Shown: one piece after another, positions 20,335 through 30,954 of the stretch
Position numbering within the stretch: the first letter of the stretch is position 1
Layout: every line of letters starts with the position of its first letter
Assembly: GCA_016718155.1 (NCBI GenBank)
Contig: JADKEH010000004.1
Location: 62,001-126,000 of the forward strand
DNA: 64,000 bases
DNA from: Candidatus Rhodoferax randersensis
Lineage (GTDB): Bacteria; Pseudomonadota; Gammaproteobacteria; Burkholderiales; Burkholderiaceae_C
Direction of reading: 5' to 3'
Program-made: the position numbers and the translations under genes
The notes under the pieces: generated by a model
Databases searched by the model: none
The model's input: the letters and a program-made list of their open reading frames with translations, nothing else
Told to the model about the DNA's origin: nothing

Positions 20335-22247
20335 ATGCCCCTTCACTCACTGTTGACCAGCCCGATCGGCGAGCCTTGGCTGGGAGCAACAGACATCTGG
20401 CTGCTGGCCGAAGGCCGGCATCTTCGCCCCTGGGAGAAGCTCGGTGCACATCCGTGCGTGCGCAACGGTGTGGCCGGCACGGCCTTTGCCGTGTGGGCAC
20501 CCAACGCCCGAAGTATCTCGGTGGTGGGCGACTTCAATGGTTGGAATGGGGCGCAGCACGTGATGCACCAGCAGCGTGACTGCGGCGTGTGGGAGGCCTT
20601 TGCGCCAGGTGTTGGCGAGGGCGCGCTGTACAAATTTGCTGTGCACGGCGCGGATGGCGTGCAGGTACTCAAGACCGACCCTTACGCCCTGCGCACCGAG
20701 CGGGGATCGGGCCACGCGTGCATCGTCATGAAGCTGCCCGATCCCGTCGTCAGACCCGCCGGCCTGCGCGAACGGGCCAATGCTTTGGATGCACCGATGG
20801 CCATCTACGAAGTGCACGTGGGTTCGTGGCGCCGCCCGGACGGACAGTTGCCAGACTGGGACTATCTGGCACACACACTGGTGCCCTATGTGGCAGGCCT
20901 GGGGTTCACCCACATCGAACTGTTGCCGGTCAACGAGCATCCGTTCTACGGTTCGTGGGGCTACCAGCCGACCGGTCTCTATGCGCCAACGGCCCGTTAT
21001 GGCACGCCCGAGGCGTTTCGCAGCTTCATCGCGACGGCTCATGATGCCGGATTGCAGGTTCTGCTCGACTGGGTGCCCGCGCATTTCCCATCTGACATCC
21101 ACGCTTTGGCCCGCTTCGATGGCACGCCCCAGTTCGAACACGCGGACCCGCGCGAAGGGGTTCACCGCGACTGGAATACGCTGATCTACAACTTCAGTCG
21201 GCACGAAGTGCGCAACTTCCTGGTCGGCAACGCCCTGTTCTGGATCGAACGCTACGGCATTGACGGCCTGCGGGTGGACGCCGTCGCATCGATGCTCTAC
21301 CGTGATTACAGCCGGCCTGCGGGCGAATGGGTTCCCAATCGTGACGGCGGCCGCGAGAACTACGAGGCGATGGGGTTCCTGCGCGAAGTCAATCGCGTCC
21401 TGGGCGTCGAAACCCCGGGCGCGATCACCTTGGCCGAGGAGTCCACCGCGTTCCCCGGCGTGACGGCCCCACCCTGGAACGCCGGGCTGGGATTCAATTA
21501 CAAGTGGAATCTCGGCTGGATGCACGACACCTTGGCCTACTTCGCACTGGACTCGATTCACCGTCAGCACCATCACGACCGCATCAGCTTCGCCATGATG
21601 TACGCCTACAGCGAGCACTTCGTGTTGGCGCTGTCGCATGATGAAGTGGTGCACGGCAAGGGATCGCTGTACAACAAGATGTCGGGCGATCCCTGGCAGA
21701 AGCGCGCCAATTTGCGCGCCTTGTATGCGCTGATGTACGCCCACCCTGGTCGAAAGTTGCTCTTCATGGGCAGCGAGCTGGCCCAGCTTCGCGAATGGAA
21801 CCACGACGGCGAGCTTGACTGGGGCCTGCTCGACAATCCGGACCACGCTGGCGTGCAACAACTGGTACGCGACCTCAATCGAATCTATCGAAATCACCCT
21901 GCGCTGCATGCGCGCGACGACGAGCCTGGCGGGTTCCGCTGGATTGACGTCGAGGATCGGGCTCAGTCCGTGTTCAGCTTTGTTCGCCACGGTCGCGAGG
22001 GCGCTCAGCACATGGTCGTCATCTGTAATCTGACACCCGTCGTGCGCCACGGCTACCGATTGGGCGTGCCGCAAGCTGGCCTGTGGACGGAAGTGTTGAA
22101 CACAGACTCAGCCTATTACGCAGGCAGCAACGTTGGCAATGCGGGTAGCCTGGTGGCCCAGCCACTGCCGTGCCATGGCCAGGTGGCCAGCCTGGTGTTG
22201 ACCCTGCCGCCTCTGGGCGTGTTGTGGTTAGAGCCATCTACCGTTTC

Positions 22248-22251
<4 letters not shown>
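20335..22251 (+). CDS. glgB: 1,4-alpha-glucan branching enzyme
   Basis: GlgB (638 aa) makes the alpha-1,6 branches of glycogen. It is the short form that lacks the extra N-terminal module of E. coli GlgB (728 aa) and begins at WLLAEGRHLRPWEKLGAHP. The CBM48 region (FAVWAPNARSISVVGDFN) precedes the GH13 barrel, with nucleophile Asp in GLRVDAVAS near 315, Glu in TLAEEST near 368 and Asp in LSHDEVVHGK near 436. The end is LTLPPLGVLWLEPS. Its stop overlaps the glgX start (ATGA). First gene of the storage operon glgB-glgX-glgA-glgP. A relic of another glgB lies at 3973-4159. Confidence 0.95.
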
Positions 22252-24497
<2,246 letters not shown>

Positions 24498-24534
24498 CCT
24501 GATCTACCCCTGCGCAATGCCTTCAGAGTGCCCC

Positions 24535-24738
24535 ATGAAAGATGGTGATCGTCACCCCCTGCTCCGCCAAACCATTGCGCTGGTTCCCGCCGGTTGCCGG
24601 GCTTCAAGCCTGCACGCCTTGACCGAACACCGGCTCAAACCTGCGGTGTGTTTCGGCGCTGGGCTTCGCGCCGCTGGTTTCTCATGGTCGAGCTGTTTAA
24701 ACACCCAGGCGCAGGCCATGCAGGAGACACTGGCGTGA
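24535..24738 (+). pseudogene. Degenerate glgC fragment (ADP-glucose pyrophosphorylase N-terminus)
   Basis: An open frame of 67 residues contains TIALVPAGCRASSLHALT, then RLKPAVCFGAGLRAAGFSW and SSCLNTQ. In GlgC the same positions read VALILAGGRGTRLKDLT, RAKPAVHFGGKFRIIDFAL and SNCINSG. The order and spacing match, but the nucleotide-binding GGRGTRL has become GCRASSL. The frame ends in a TGA that overlaps the glgA start codon. A functional GlgC has about 420 residues, so this is a truncated, decayed relic. It may persist only because it carries the glgA ribosome site (AGGAG). Recognition is by eye and should be treated as a strong inference. Confidence 0.7.
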
Positions 24739-26249
24739 AAGTTCTGTACGTTTGCGCCGAGCTCTTCCCGTTTCTCAAGACCGGGGGACTGGCCGATGTG
24801 AGCGCAGGTCTGCCGCCGGCGTTGCGGGCGTTGGGGTGTGACGTGCGGCTGCTGATGCCGGCTTTTCCGGCCATCTCCAGCAGCGCTGCATCGACCCGAC
24901 CGGTAGCGTCGTTGCCCAACGGGCAACTGCCGTGGGGTGCGCCACCCGCGCTGCCGCCAGCCGACGTCGCCTTGGCCACCCTGTCGGGCCTGGATAGCCC
25001 CCTGTATCTGGTTCGATCTCCCGACCTGTATGAGCGCCCCGGCAGCCCCTACCTCGGTCCCGATGGCCACGACTGGCCCGACAACGCACTGCGCTTTGCG
25101 GCGTTGGGGTGGGCTGCCGCATGGCTTGGCCAGGGACTCGATCCGGACTGGTCGCCCGATGTGATCCACTGCCACGACTGGCATGCTGGATTGGCACCCG
25201 CCTATGTCCAGGTCATGGCCCAAGCCGGGCGGGCCGCGCTCGCGACCGTGTTCTCGATCCACAACCTGGCCTACCAGGGCCTGTTCGCCGAATCGACGTT
25301 TGCGCAACTTGGCCTGCCGCCGAACTGGTTCGGCATCGACGGCCTTGAGTTTTACGGACAAGTCTCGTTCATGAAGGCCGCCATTCGTTACGCCGACCGC
25401 ATCACCACGGTCAGCCCGAGTTACGCCCAGGAAGTGTTGACCGCGGCGCACGGTTGTGGGCTCGACGGATTGCTGCGTGAACGCGCCGACCTGCTGTGCG
25501 GCATTCTCAATGGTGTCGACTACCAGGTGTGGAGCCCGGCCACCGACAAGTGGCTGGCCGCCACCTACGATGCAGACAACATGGCGCCAAAGGCCGCTGC
25601 CAAAAACGCACTGCAAGCCGACTTCGGACTCGAACGCCGACCCGGGGCGTTGGTCTTTGGTGTCGTGAGCCGGCTGACCGAGCAAAAGGGTTTGCACTTG
25701 CTGATTCACGTGTTGGCCGAACTGGTGCAACGTGGTGGGCAACTGGCGGTACTGGGCCAGGGTGACCCTAGCCTGGAGCGGGCGCTCATCGATGCCGCCA
25801 GTCGATACCCTGGTCAGATTGGGGTGCGAATCGGCTACAGCGAAGTCAGCGCGCATGGCGTCATTGCCGGCTCGGACGTCGTCTTGATGCCCTCGGCTTT
25901 CGAGCCCTGCGGATTGACTCAGCTCTATGCTCTGCGCTATGGCGCGCTACCCTTGGTGCGCCGTGTAGGTGGCTTGGCCGACACGGTGGTCGACTGCACG
26001 CTGGAGAATCTCGACAGTGGTGTGGCCACGGGTTTTGTGTTTGATGTATTCAGTACCGACGGCCTCCTGAGTGCGTTGCGGCGGGCATTTGTGTTGTTCC
26101 AGCACCCCGATCAGTGGGCCGCAGTTCAAAGGCAGGGCATGCGGCTGCGGTTTGACTGGCCTGGTGCCGCCAAACGGTACCTGGCCTTGTTCCAGTCGCT
26201 CAGGCCGGATCCGAAGCCCCGCCATCGGTCTCCTCGCAAAAAGGGTTAA
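24735..26249 (+). CDS. glgA: Glycogen synthase (ADP-glucose)
   Basis: GT5 glycogen synthase (504 aa) that transfers glucose from ADP-glucose to the growing glucan. The ADP-glucose-binding KTGG is at residues 15-18 of the GTG start at 24735. The C-terminal domain carries SRLTEQKG, GVIAGSDVVLMPSAFEPCGL and YGALPLVRRVGGLADTV. GTG is chosen because AGGAG stands eight bases before it and the protein then begins MKVLYVCAELFPF as in the family. A longer frame upstream is the shadow of the glgC relic. It is followed two bases later by glgP. Confidence 0.94.
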   Translation: MKVLYVCAELFPFLKTGGLADVSAGLPPALRALGCDVRLLMPAFPAISSSAASTRPVASLPNGQLPWGAPPALPPADVALATLSGLDSPLYLVRSPDLYERPGSPYLGPDGHDWPDNALRFAALGWAAAWLGQGLDPDWSPDVIHCHDWHAGLAPAYVQVMAQAGRAALATVFSIHNLAYQGLFAESTFAQLGLPPNWFGIDGLEFYGQVSFMKAAIRYADRITTVSPSYAQEVLTAAHGCGLDGLLRERADLLCGILNGVDYQVWSPATDKWLAATYDADNMAPKAAAKNALQADFGLERRPGALVFGVVSRLTEQKGLHLLIHVLAELVQRGGQLAVLGQGDPSLERALIDAASRYPGQIGVRIGYSEVSAHGVIAGSDVVLMPSAFEPCGLTQLYALRYGALPLVRRVGGLADTVVDCTLENLDSGVATGFVFDVFSTDGLLSALRRAFVLFQHPDQWAAVQRQGMRLRFDWPGAAKRYLALFQSLRPDPKPRHRSPRKKG

Positions 26250-26251
26250 GC

Positions 26252-28711
26252 ATGCCAGTGCCCGCCGCCTTCGAATATGACAAAACGGTCAATAGTGTCG
26301 AAGCTTTGCGCCGATCAATCTCCAACCGGCTGGTGTATGCCGTCGGCAAAGACCTGCGCTCGGCAACGCAGCGCGACTGGCTGTTTGCGGTCTTCCATGC
26401 CGTACGCGACCGCATCATGGACTGCTGGCGCGAGTCGCTGCTTCTGGCTGAGGAGCAGGACGTCAAACGTGTCTACTACCTGTCCCTGGAATTCCTGACC
26501 GGGCGGGCGCTGACCAACGCGATGCTGGCCACCGACATTTATGAGCCCGTCAAGCAGGCCTGCGCCCTGCTGGGTGCGGATTTCGACGCCCTGATTGACC
26601 TGGAGCCCGACGCCGGCTTGGGCAATGGTGGACTTGGGCGCCTGGCCGCATGCTTTCTGGACTCCATGGCCACGCTCGGCTTGCCCGGCATGGGTTACGG
26701 CATACGTTACGAGTACGGCATGTTTGCCCAGCGCATTGCACAAGGGCAACAAGTCGAAGAACCCGACTACTGGCTGGTCGGCGGCTACCCGTGGGAATTC
26801 ATGCGCCCTGAATACAGCCACACAATCAGATTCGGCGGACGCCTGGAGCCACTGAATGGCCACTCGCGGTGGGTGGATACGGAGGACGTGATTGCCATGG
26901 CCTACGACTGTGGGGTACCTGGCCACGACATGCGCAGTGTGGTGACCATGCGGCTCTGGTCGGCCCGCGCCAGCGGAGGGGTCAATCTGGACGCGTTCAA
27001 CCGAGGCGACTACATCCAGGCGGTTGAAGCCAAGAACGTCTCGGAGAACGTCTCGCGGGTGCTGTACCCGGACGATCGCAGCGAGCACGGCCGCGAACTG
27101 CGCTTGCGACAAGAGTACTTCTTTGTCAGCGCATCCCTGCAAGACATTCTGCGCCGCCATCTCAAGAACCACAGTGGCTGTGAGCAGTTGGCGGACAAGG
27201 TGGCCATCCACCTCAACGACACCCATCCGGCGCTGGCAGTTCCCGAGTTGATGCGCCTGTTGCTCGACGAGCATCACCTCGATTGGGAGCGTGCCTGGTC
27301 GCTGTGCACGCGGATTTTTTCGTACACCAACCACACCCTGATGGAGGAGGCGTTGGAGACCTGGTCGGTGGATTTGCTGGCGCGTGTCTTGCCCCGGCAC
27401 ATGGTGCTGATCTTCGACATCAACGCTCGTTTTCTGGCCGATGTACACAGCCGGTTTCCGGCCGACCACGCCCTGTTTCGTCGGGTCTCTCTGATCGAAG
27501 AACGCGGTGATCGCTGCGTGCGCATGGCCCACCTCTCGGTGTTGGCGAGTCACAAGGTCAACGGCGTCTCCGCATTGCACAGCCAGTTGATGGTGAACAC
27601 CATCTTCTCGGACTTCGCACGCCTATACCCGGAGCGCTTTTGCAACAAGACCAACGGCGTCACGCCACGGCGCTGGTTGTCTTTGGCCAATCGACCGCTG
27701 TCGGCGCTCATTGACAGCCGCATAGGACCTGACTGGCGGCGTGACCTGGACCAACTGGCGCAACTGCGGGAGCTGGCCGACGAAGCAGAGTTTCAAAGCG
27801 CTTTCCGACTCGCCAAGCAGCACAACAAACGTCGGCTGGTCGAACTGATGGCGCGCGTTCCGGGCGTCATGGTGGACCCGGACAGCCTGTTTGATGTTCA
27901 GACCAAACGCATCCACGAGTACAAACGACAATTGCTCAATGTGCTGCACGTGATGACCCGCTACCACCGAATTCTGGCCCAGCCACATGTCAACTGGGTG
28001 CCTCGAACGGTGATCTTTGCCGGCAAGGCGGCGTCGGCCTATCACATGGCGAAGCTGATCATCCGCCTGATCAACGACGTCGCGCGCGTCATCAACAACG
28101 ATCCGCGCATCGGGACGCTTCTGAAAGTTGTCTTCATACCCAACTACCGGGTTTCGCTGGCCGAAGTCATCATCCCTGCGGCCAACCTGTCTGAGCAGAT
28201 ATCAACCGCCGGTACCGAAGCTTCTGGCACTGGAAACATGAAGTTCGCGCTGAATGGTGCGTTGACGATTGGCACCTGGGACGGAGCCAACATAGAAATC
28301 GCCCAAAGCGTCGGACTTGACAACATTTTCATTTTTGGCAATCACGCTGAACAAGTCACCGAGATTCGCGCCAGGGGCTACCGGCCACGCCACTTTTACG
28401 AACGCGACTTCGACCTCAAGTATGCGATTGACCGCTTGGCCGAAGGCACGTTCTCTCCGGAACAACCAGACCGCTACCGCGAAATCGTCAGCAACTTGCT
28501 GGAAACCGATCACTACCAACTGTTGGCCGACTATGCTGGCTACGTTGCATGCCAAGACAGGGTGGATGACTTGTACCGGCGCCCTGCCGCGTGGACACGT
28601 CAGGCCATACTCAATGTTGCCGGTATGGGCCCGTTCTCCTCCGACCGGACCATTGGCGAGTACGCCAGCGAGATGTGGGGCATACAGCCAGTCGAACAGT
28701 CGACCATCTAG
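26252..28711 (+). CDS. glgP: Glycogen phosphorylase (second copy)
   Basis: GT35 phosphorylase (819 aa), pyridoxal-phosphate dependent, releasing glucose-1-phosphate from glycogen. Full length, with GNGGLGRLAACFLDS near residue 127, LNDTHPALAVPELMRLLLDE near 324 and the cofactor lysine in TGNMKFALNGALTIG near 660. The ATG lies two bases after the glgA stop. It is the last enzyme gene of the storage operon and probably serves glycogen turnover, while the copy at 4208 serves imported maltodextrin. A gap of about 130 bases precedes the kinase-regulator fusion. Confidence 0.94.
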   Translation: MPVPAAFEYDKTVNSVEALRRSISNRLVYAVGKDLRSATQRDWLFAVFHAVRDRIMDCWRESLLLAEEQDVKRVYYLSLEFLTGRALTNAMLATDIYEPVKQACALLGADFDALIDLEPDAGLGNGGLGRLAACFLDSMATLGLPGMGYGIRYEYGMFAQRIAQGQQVEEPDYWLVGGYPWEFMRPEYSHTIRFGGRLEPLNGHSRWVDTEDVIAMAYDCGVPGHDMRSVVTMRLWSARASGGVNLDAFNRGDYIQAVEAKNVSENVSRVLYPDDRSEHGRELRLRQEYFFVSASLQDILRRHLKNHSGCEQLADKVAIHLNDTHPALAVPELMRLLLDEHHLDWERAWSLCTRIFSYTNHTLMEEALETWSVDLLARVLPRHMVLIFDINARFLADVHSRFPADHALFRRVSLIEERGDRCVRMAHLSVLASHKVNGVSALHSQLMVNTIFSDFARLYPERFCNKTNGVTPRRWLSLANRPLSALIDSRIGPDWRRDLDQLAQLRELADEAEFQSAFRLAKQHNKRRLVELMARVPGVMVDPDSLFDVQTKRIHEYKRQLLNVLHVMTRYHRILAQPHVNWVPRTVIFAGKAASAYHMAKLIIRLINDVARVINNDPRIGTLLKVVFIPNYRVSLAEVIIPAANLSEQISTAGTEASGTGNMKFALNGALTIGTWDGANIEIAQSVGLDNIFIFGNHAEQVTEIRARGYRPRHFYERDFDLKYAIDRLAEGTFSPEQPDRYREIVSNLLETDHYQLLADYAGYVACQDRVDDLYRRPAAWTRQAILNVAGMGPFSSDRTIGEYASEMWGIQPVEQSTI

Positions 28712-28839
28712 TCCGGCCTGAGCACGCCGTCCCGTGCGAGCCAATACTCGGTAGCTGAGCCACCCAGCGTGCGGTATCCTCTGCGCTTGCAAGGTGAGCC
28801 AGGCAAGGCCTGCATGGCGCGCTATGCCGACGCAATCCT

Positions 28840-30780
28840 GTGATACCGGAGCCCGCCTTGTCATTCCCGCCCTTTCAGAGCCCCAGACTGCTTGCCGACA
28901 TCGGTGGCACCTACGCACGTTTTTCCCTGGAGATGGCCCCGGGAGAGTTTGTCCACACGCGCTCGCTCAAGTGTGCCGAACACGCCGACTTTCATGCTGC
29001 GGTCACGGCCTACCTGTCGGGCTTGTCGCATCTGACGCTGCCGCCGATCAAGAACGCCGCCGTCGCCATTGCCAACCCGGTGGCCGGCGACTCGGTGCGC
29101 ATGACCAACTACCACTGGCAGTTCTCGATCGAGGCGATGCGCGAACGCCTGCAGTTCGATCACCTGGTGGTCGTCAACGACTTCACCGCTCTGGCCATGG
29201 CCCTGCCCAGCTTGCTGCCAACGCAACGTCGCCAGGTCGGTGGCGGCACGCCGGTCGCCCGCAGCGTGGTCGGCCTGATTGGCGCGGGCAGCGGCCTGGG
29301 TGTGTCGGGCCTGATCCCCGCCGACAACGGCTGGATTGCCTTGGGCACCGAGGGCGGTCACACCAGTTTTTCGCCACGCGATGCGCGCGAGGTGGCGATT
29401 CTGCAATACGCCTGGCGCCACCACCCCCACGTGTCGTTCGAGCGCCTGCTGTCAGGCCCCGGCATCGAGCTGACCTACCGCGCGCTGCGCGAGCAGGCTG
29501 GCAAGCCCGACCTTCTCATGGGCGCACCGGAGATCACGCAGCACGCACTCGACGGCAGTGACCCGCTGTGCGTGGCCACCCTGGAGGCGTTCTGCGGCAT
29601 GCTCGGCACGGCCGCCGCCAACCTGGCGGTGACGCAGGGCGCCTTTGGCGGCATCTACATTGGTGGCGGCATCGTGCCCCGGCTGGGTGACTTTTTCGAC
29701 CGCTCCATGTTTCGCCACCGCTTTGAGGACAAGGGGCGTTTCAGCGAGTACATGCGCGGCATTCCGACTTACGTCATCACGTCGCCCGAGGCCACCTTTG
29801 TTGGTGCTTCCATCATCCTGGCGGCCCAGTTGCGCGGCTTGAATTCGGCCGAGGGCTCGGCCATCCTCAGCCAGATCAAGCGGGCGCTAGGCAGCCTGTC
29901 GCCGGCCGAGCAACGGGTGGCCAACCATGTGCTGGCGCACCCCCGATCCGCCTTGAATGACCCGATTGCACAGATCGCGCGTGCGGCCGATGTCAGTCAA
30001 CCGACGGTGATCCGCTTCTGCCGCACGCTGGGCTGCGAGGGTCTGTCGGACTTCAAATTGCGCCTGGCCTCGGGCCTGACGGGCACCATGCCGATCACGC
30101 ACACCCAGGTGACCGGTGAAGACTCCATGCTGGAGCTGGGTGTCAAGGTGCTGGGCAACACGGCATCCGCCATCCTGCAGGTGCGCGACCATCTCAACCG
30201 CGACACCATCGACCGCGCCGTCACCTTGCTGAGTGCCGCCGACCGGGTTGAGTTTTATGCCCTGGGGCAATACGGCGTGGTGGCCGACGATGCACAGTTC
30301 AAGTTCCTGCGCATTGGTGTCTCGGCCAACGCCTGCACCGATCCCCGCTTGCAGGTGCTGGCAGCCAATGTGCTGCGCCCAGGCGTGGTGGTGGTGGTGA
30401 TCAGCAGCGGCCAGCAGCCCAACGAGTTGCTCGAAGTGGTCGAACAAGCCCGCGCGCGCGGCGCCGCGGTGGTGGCCATCACCGAGAGCCAGTCACCCCT
30501 GGCGCGCAAGGCCGATGTGTCCTTGATCATCGACCACCTCGAAGACATGGCCACCCAATTGCCCATGATCAGCCGCATCCTGCACCTGCTGATGGTGGAC
30601 ATTCTGGTGGTCGGGGTCGCGATGCGGCGTGGCCGCCAAGACCTCGGTGCCGAGGATGCAAATGGCAAGGCCGCCCTGATCAACAATTGGTCGGACGCCA
30701 GCGCATCCAGCGGCAAGCGCCCCAGCCTGGGCGTGAGCACGGCCAGCCTGCTGGCCCACCTCAACGCATCCGGTCACTGA
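28840..30780 (+). CDS. Glucokinase fused to an RpiR-family transcriptional regulator
   Basis: A 646-residue two-function protein. Residues about 14-335 are a Glk-family kinase (LLADIGGTYARF, catalytic Asp in VVNDFTALAM, GGIYIGGGIVPRLG). Residues about 345-420 are an RpiR helix-turn-helix (LSPAEQRVANHV ... VSQPTVIRFCRTLG), and about 440-600 a SIS sugar-phosphate domain (EFYALGQYG, VVVISSGQQPNELLE). Glucose-6-phosphate or a related ester is the likely effector. This fusion is known in Burkholderiales. Start: GTG at 28840 gives the longest form, but a TTG at 28858 has GGAG at a better distance. It sits downstream of glgP and may bind the TGTAGT-type sites elsewhere in the window. Confidence 0.88.
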   Translation: MIPEPALSFPPFQSPRLLADIGGTYARFSLEMAPGEFVHTRSLKCAEHADFHAAVTAYLSGLSHLTLPPIKNAAVAIANPVAGDSVRMTNYHWQFSIEAMRERLQFDHLVVVNDFTALAMALPSLLPTQRRQVGGGTPVARSVVGLIGAGSGLGVSGLIPADNGWIALGTEGGHTSFSPRDAREVAILQYAWRHHPHVSFERLLSGPGIELTYRALREQAGKPDLLMGAPEITQHALDGSDPLCVATLEAFCGMLGTAAANLAVTQGAFGGIYIGGGIVPRLGDFFDRSMFRHRFEDKGRFSEYMRGIPTYVITSPEATFVGASIILAAQLRGLNSAEGSAILSQIKRALGSLSPAEQRVANHVLAHPRSALNDPIAQIARAADVSQPTVIRFCRTLGCEGLSDFKLRLASGLTGTMPITHTQVTGEDSMLELGVKVLGNTASAILQVRDHLNRDTIDRAVTLLSAADRVEFYALGQYGVVADDAQFKFLRIGVSANACTDPRLQVLAANVLRPGVVVVVISSGQQPNELLEVVEQARARGAAVVAITESQSPLARKADVSLIIDHLEDMATQLPMISRILHLLMVDILVVGVAMRRGRQDLGAEDANGKAALINNWSDASASSGKRPSLGVSTASLLAHLNASGH

Positions 30781-30954
30781 GCGCGGGCGGCACGCCAGCA
30801 CACCGAAGCCGGAATCACGCATCGATTAGTGTAAAGTAGTACCCATTTACCATTAATCCCCAAGGTTGCGGTTGCTGCGGGGTCCATCATCCAAACCCCA
30901 AGCGGACGCACCCAAACGTGGCGCGCCAGGCGGGAACCGCGACGGAGACACACT

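Noticed and set aside
20347..22074. Long minus-strand open frame of 575 codons opposite glgB
   Set aside because: Shadow of glgB with composition typical of reversed coding DNA and no recognisable family.
30781..30954. GTAAA ... TTTAC inverted pair upstream of the synthetase-like gene
   Set aside because: Arms too short and not matched elsewhere; no support for an operator.
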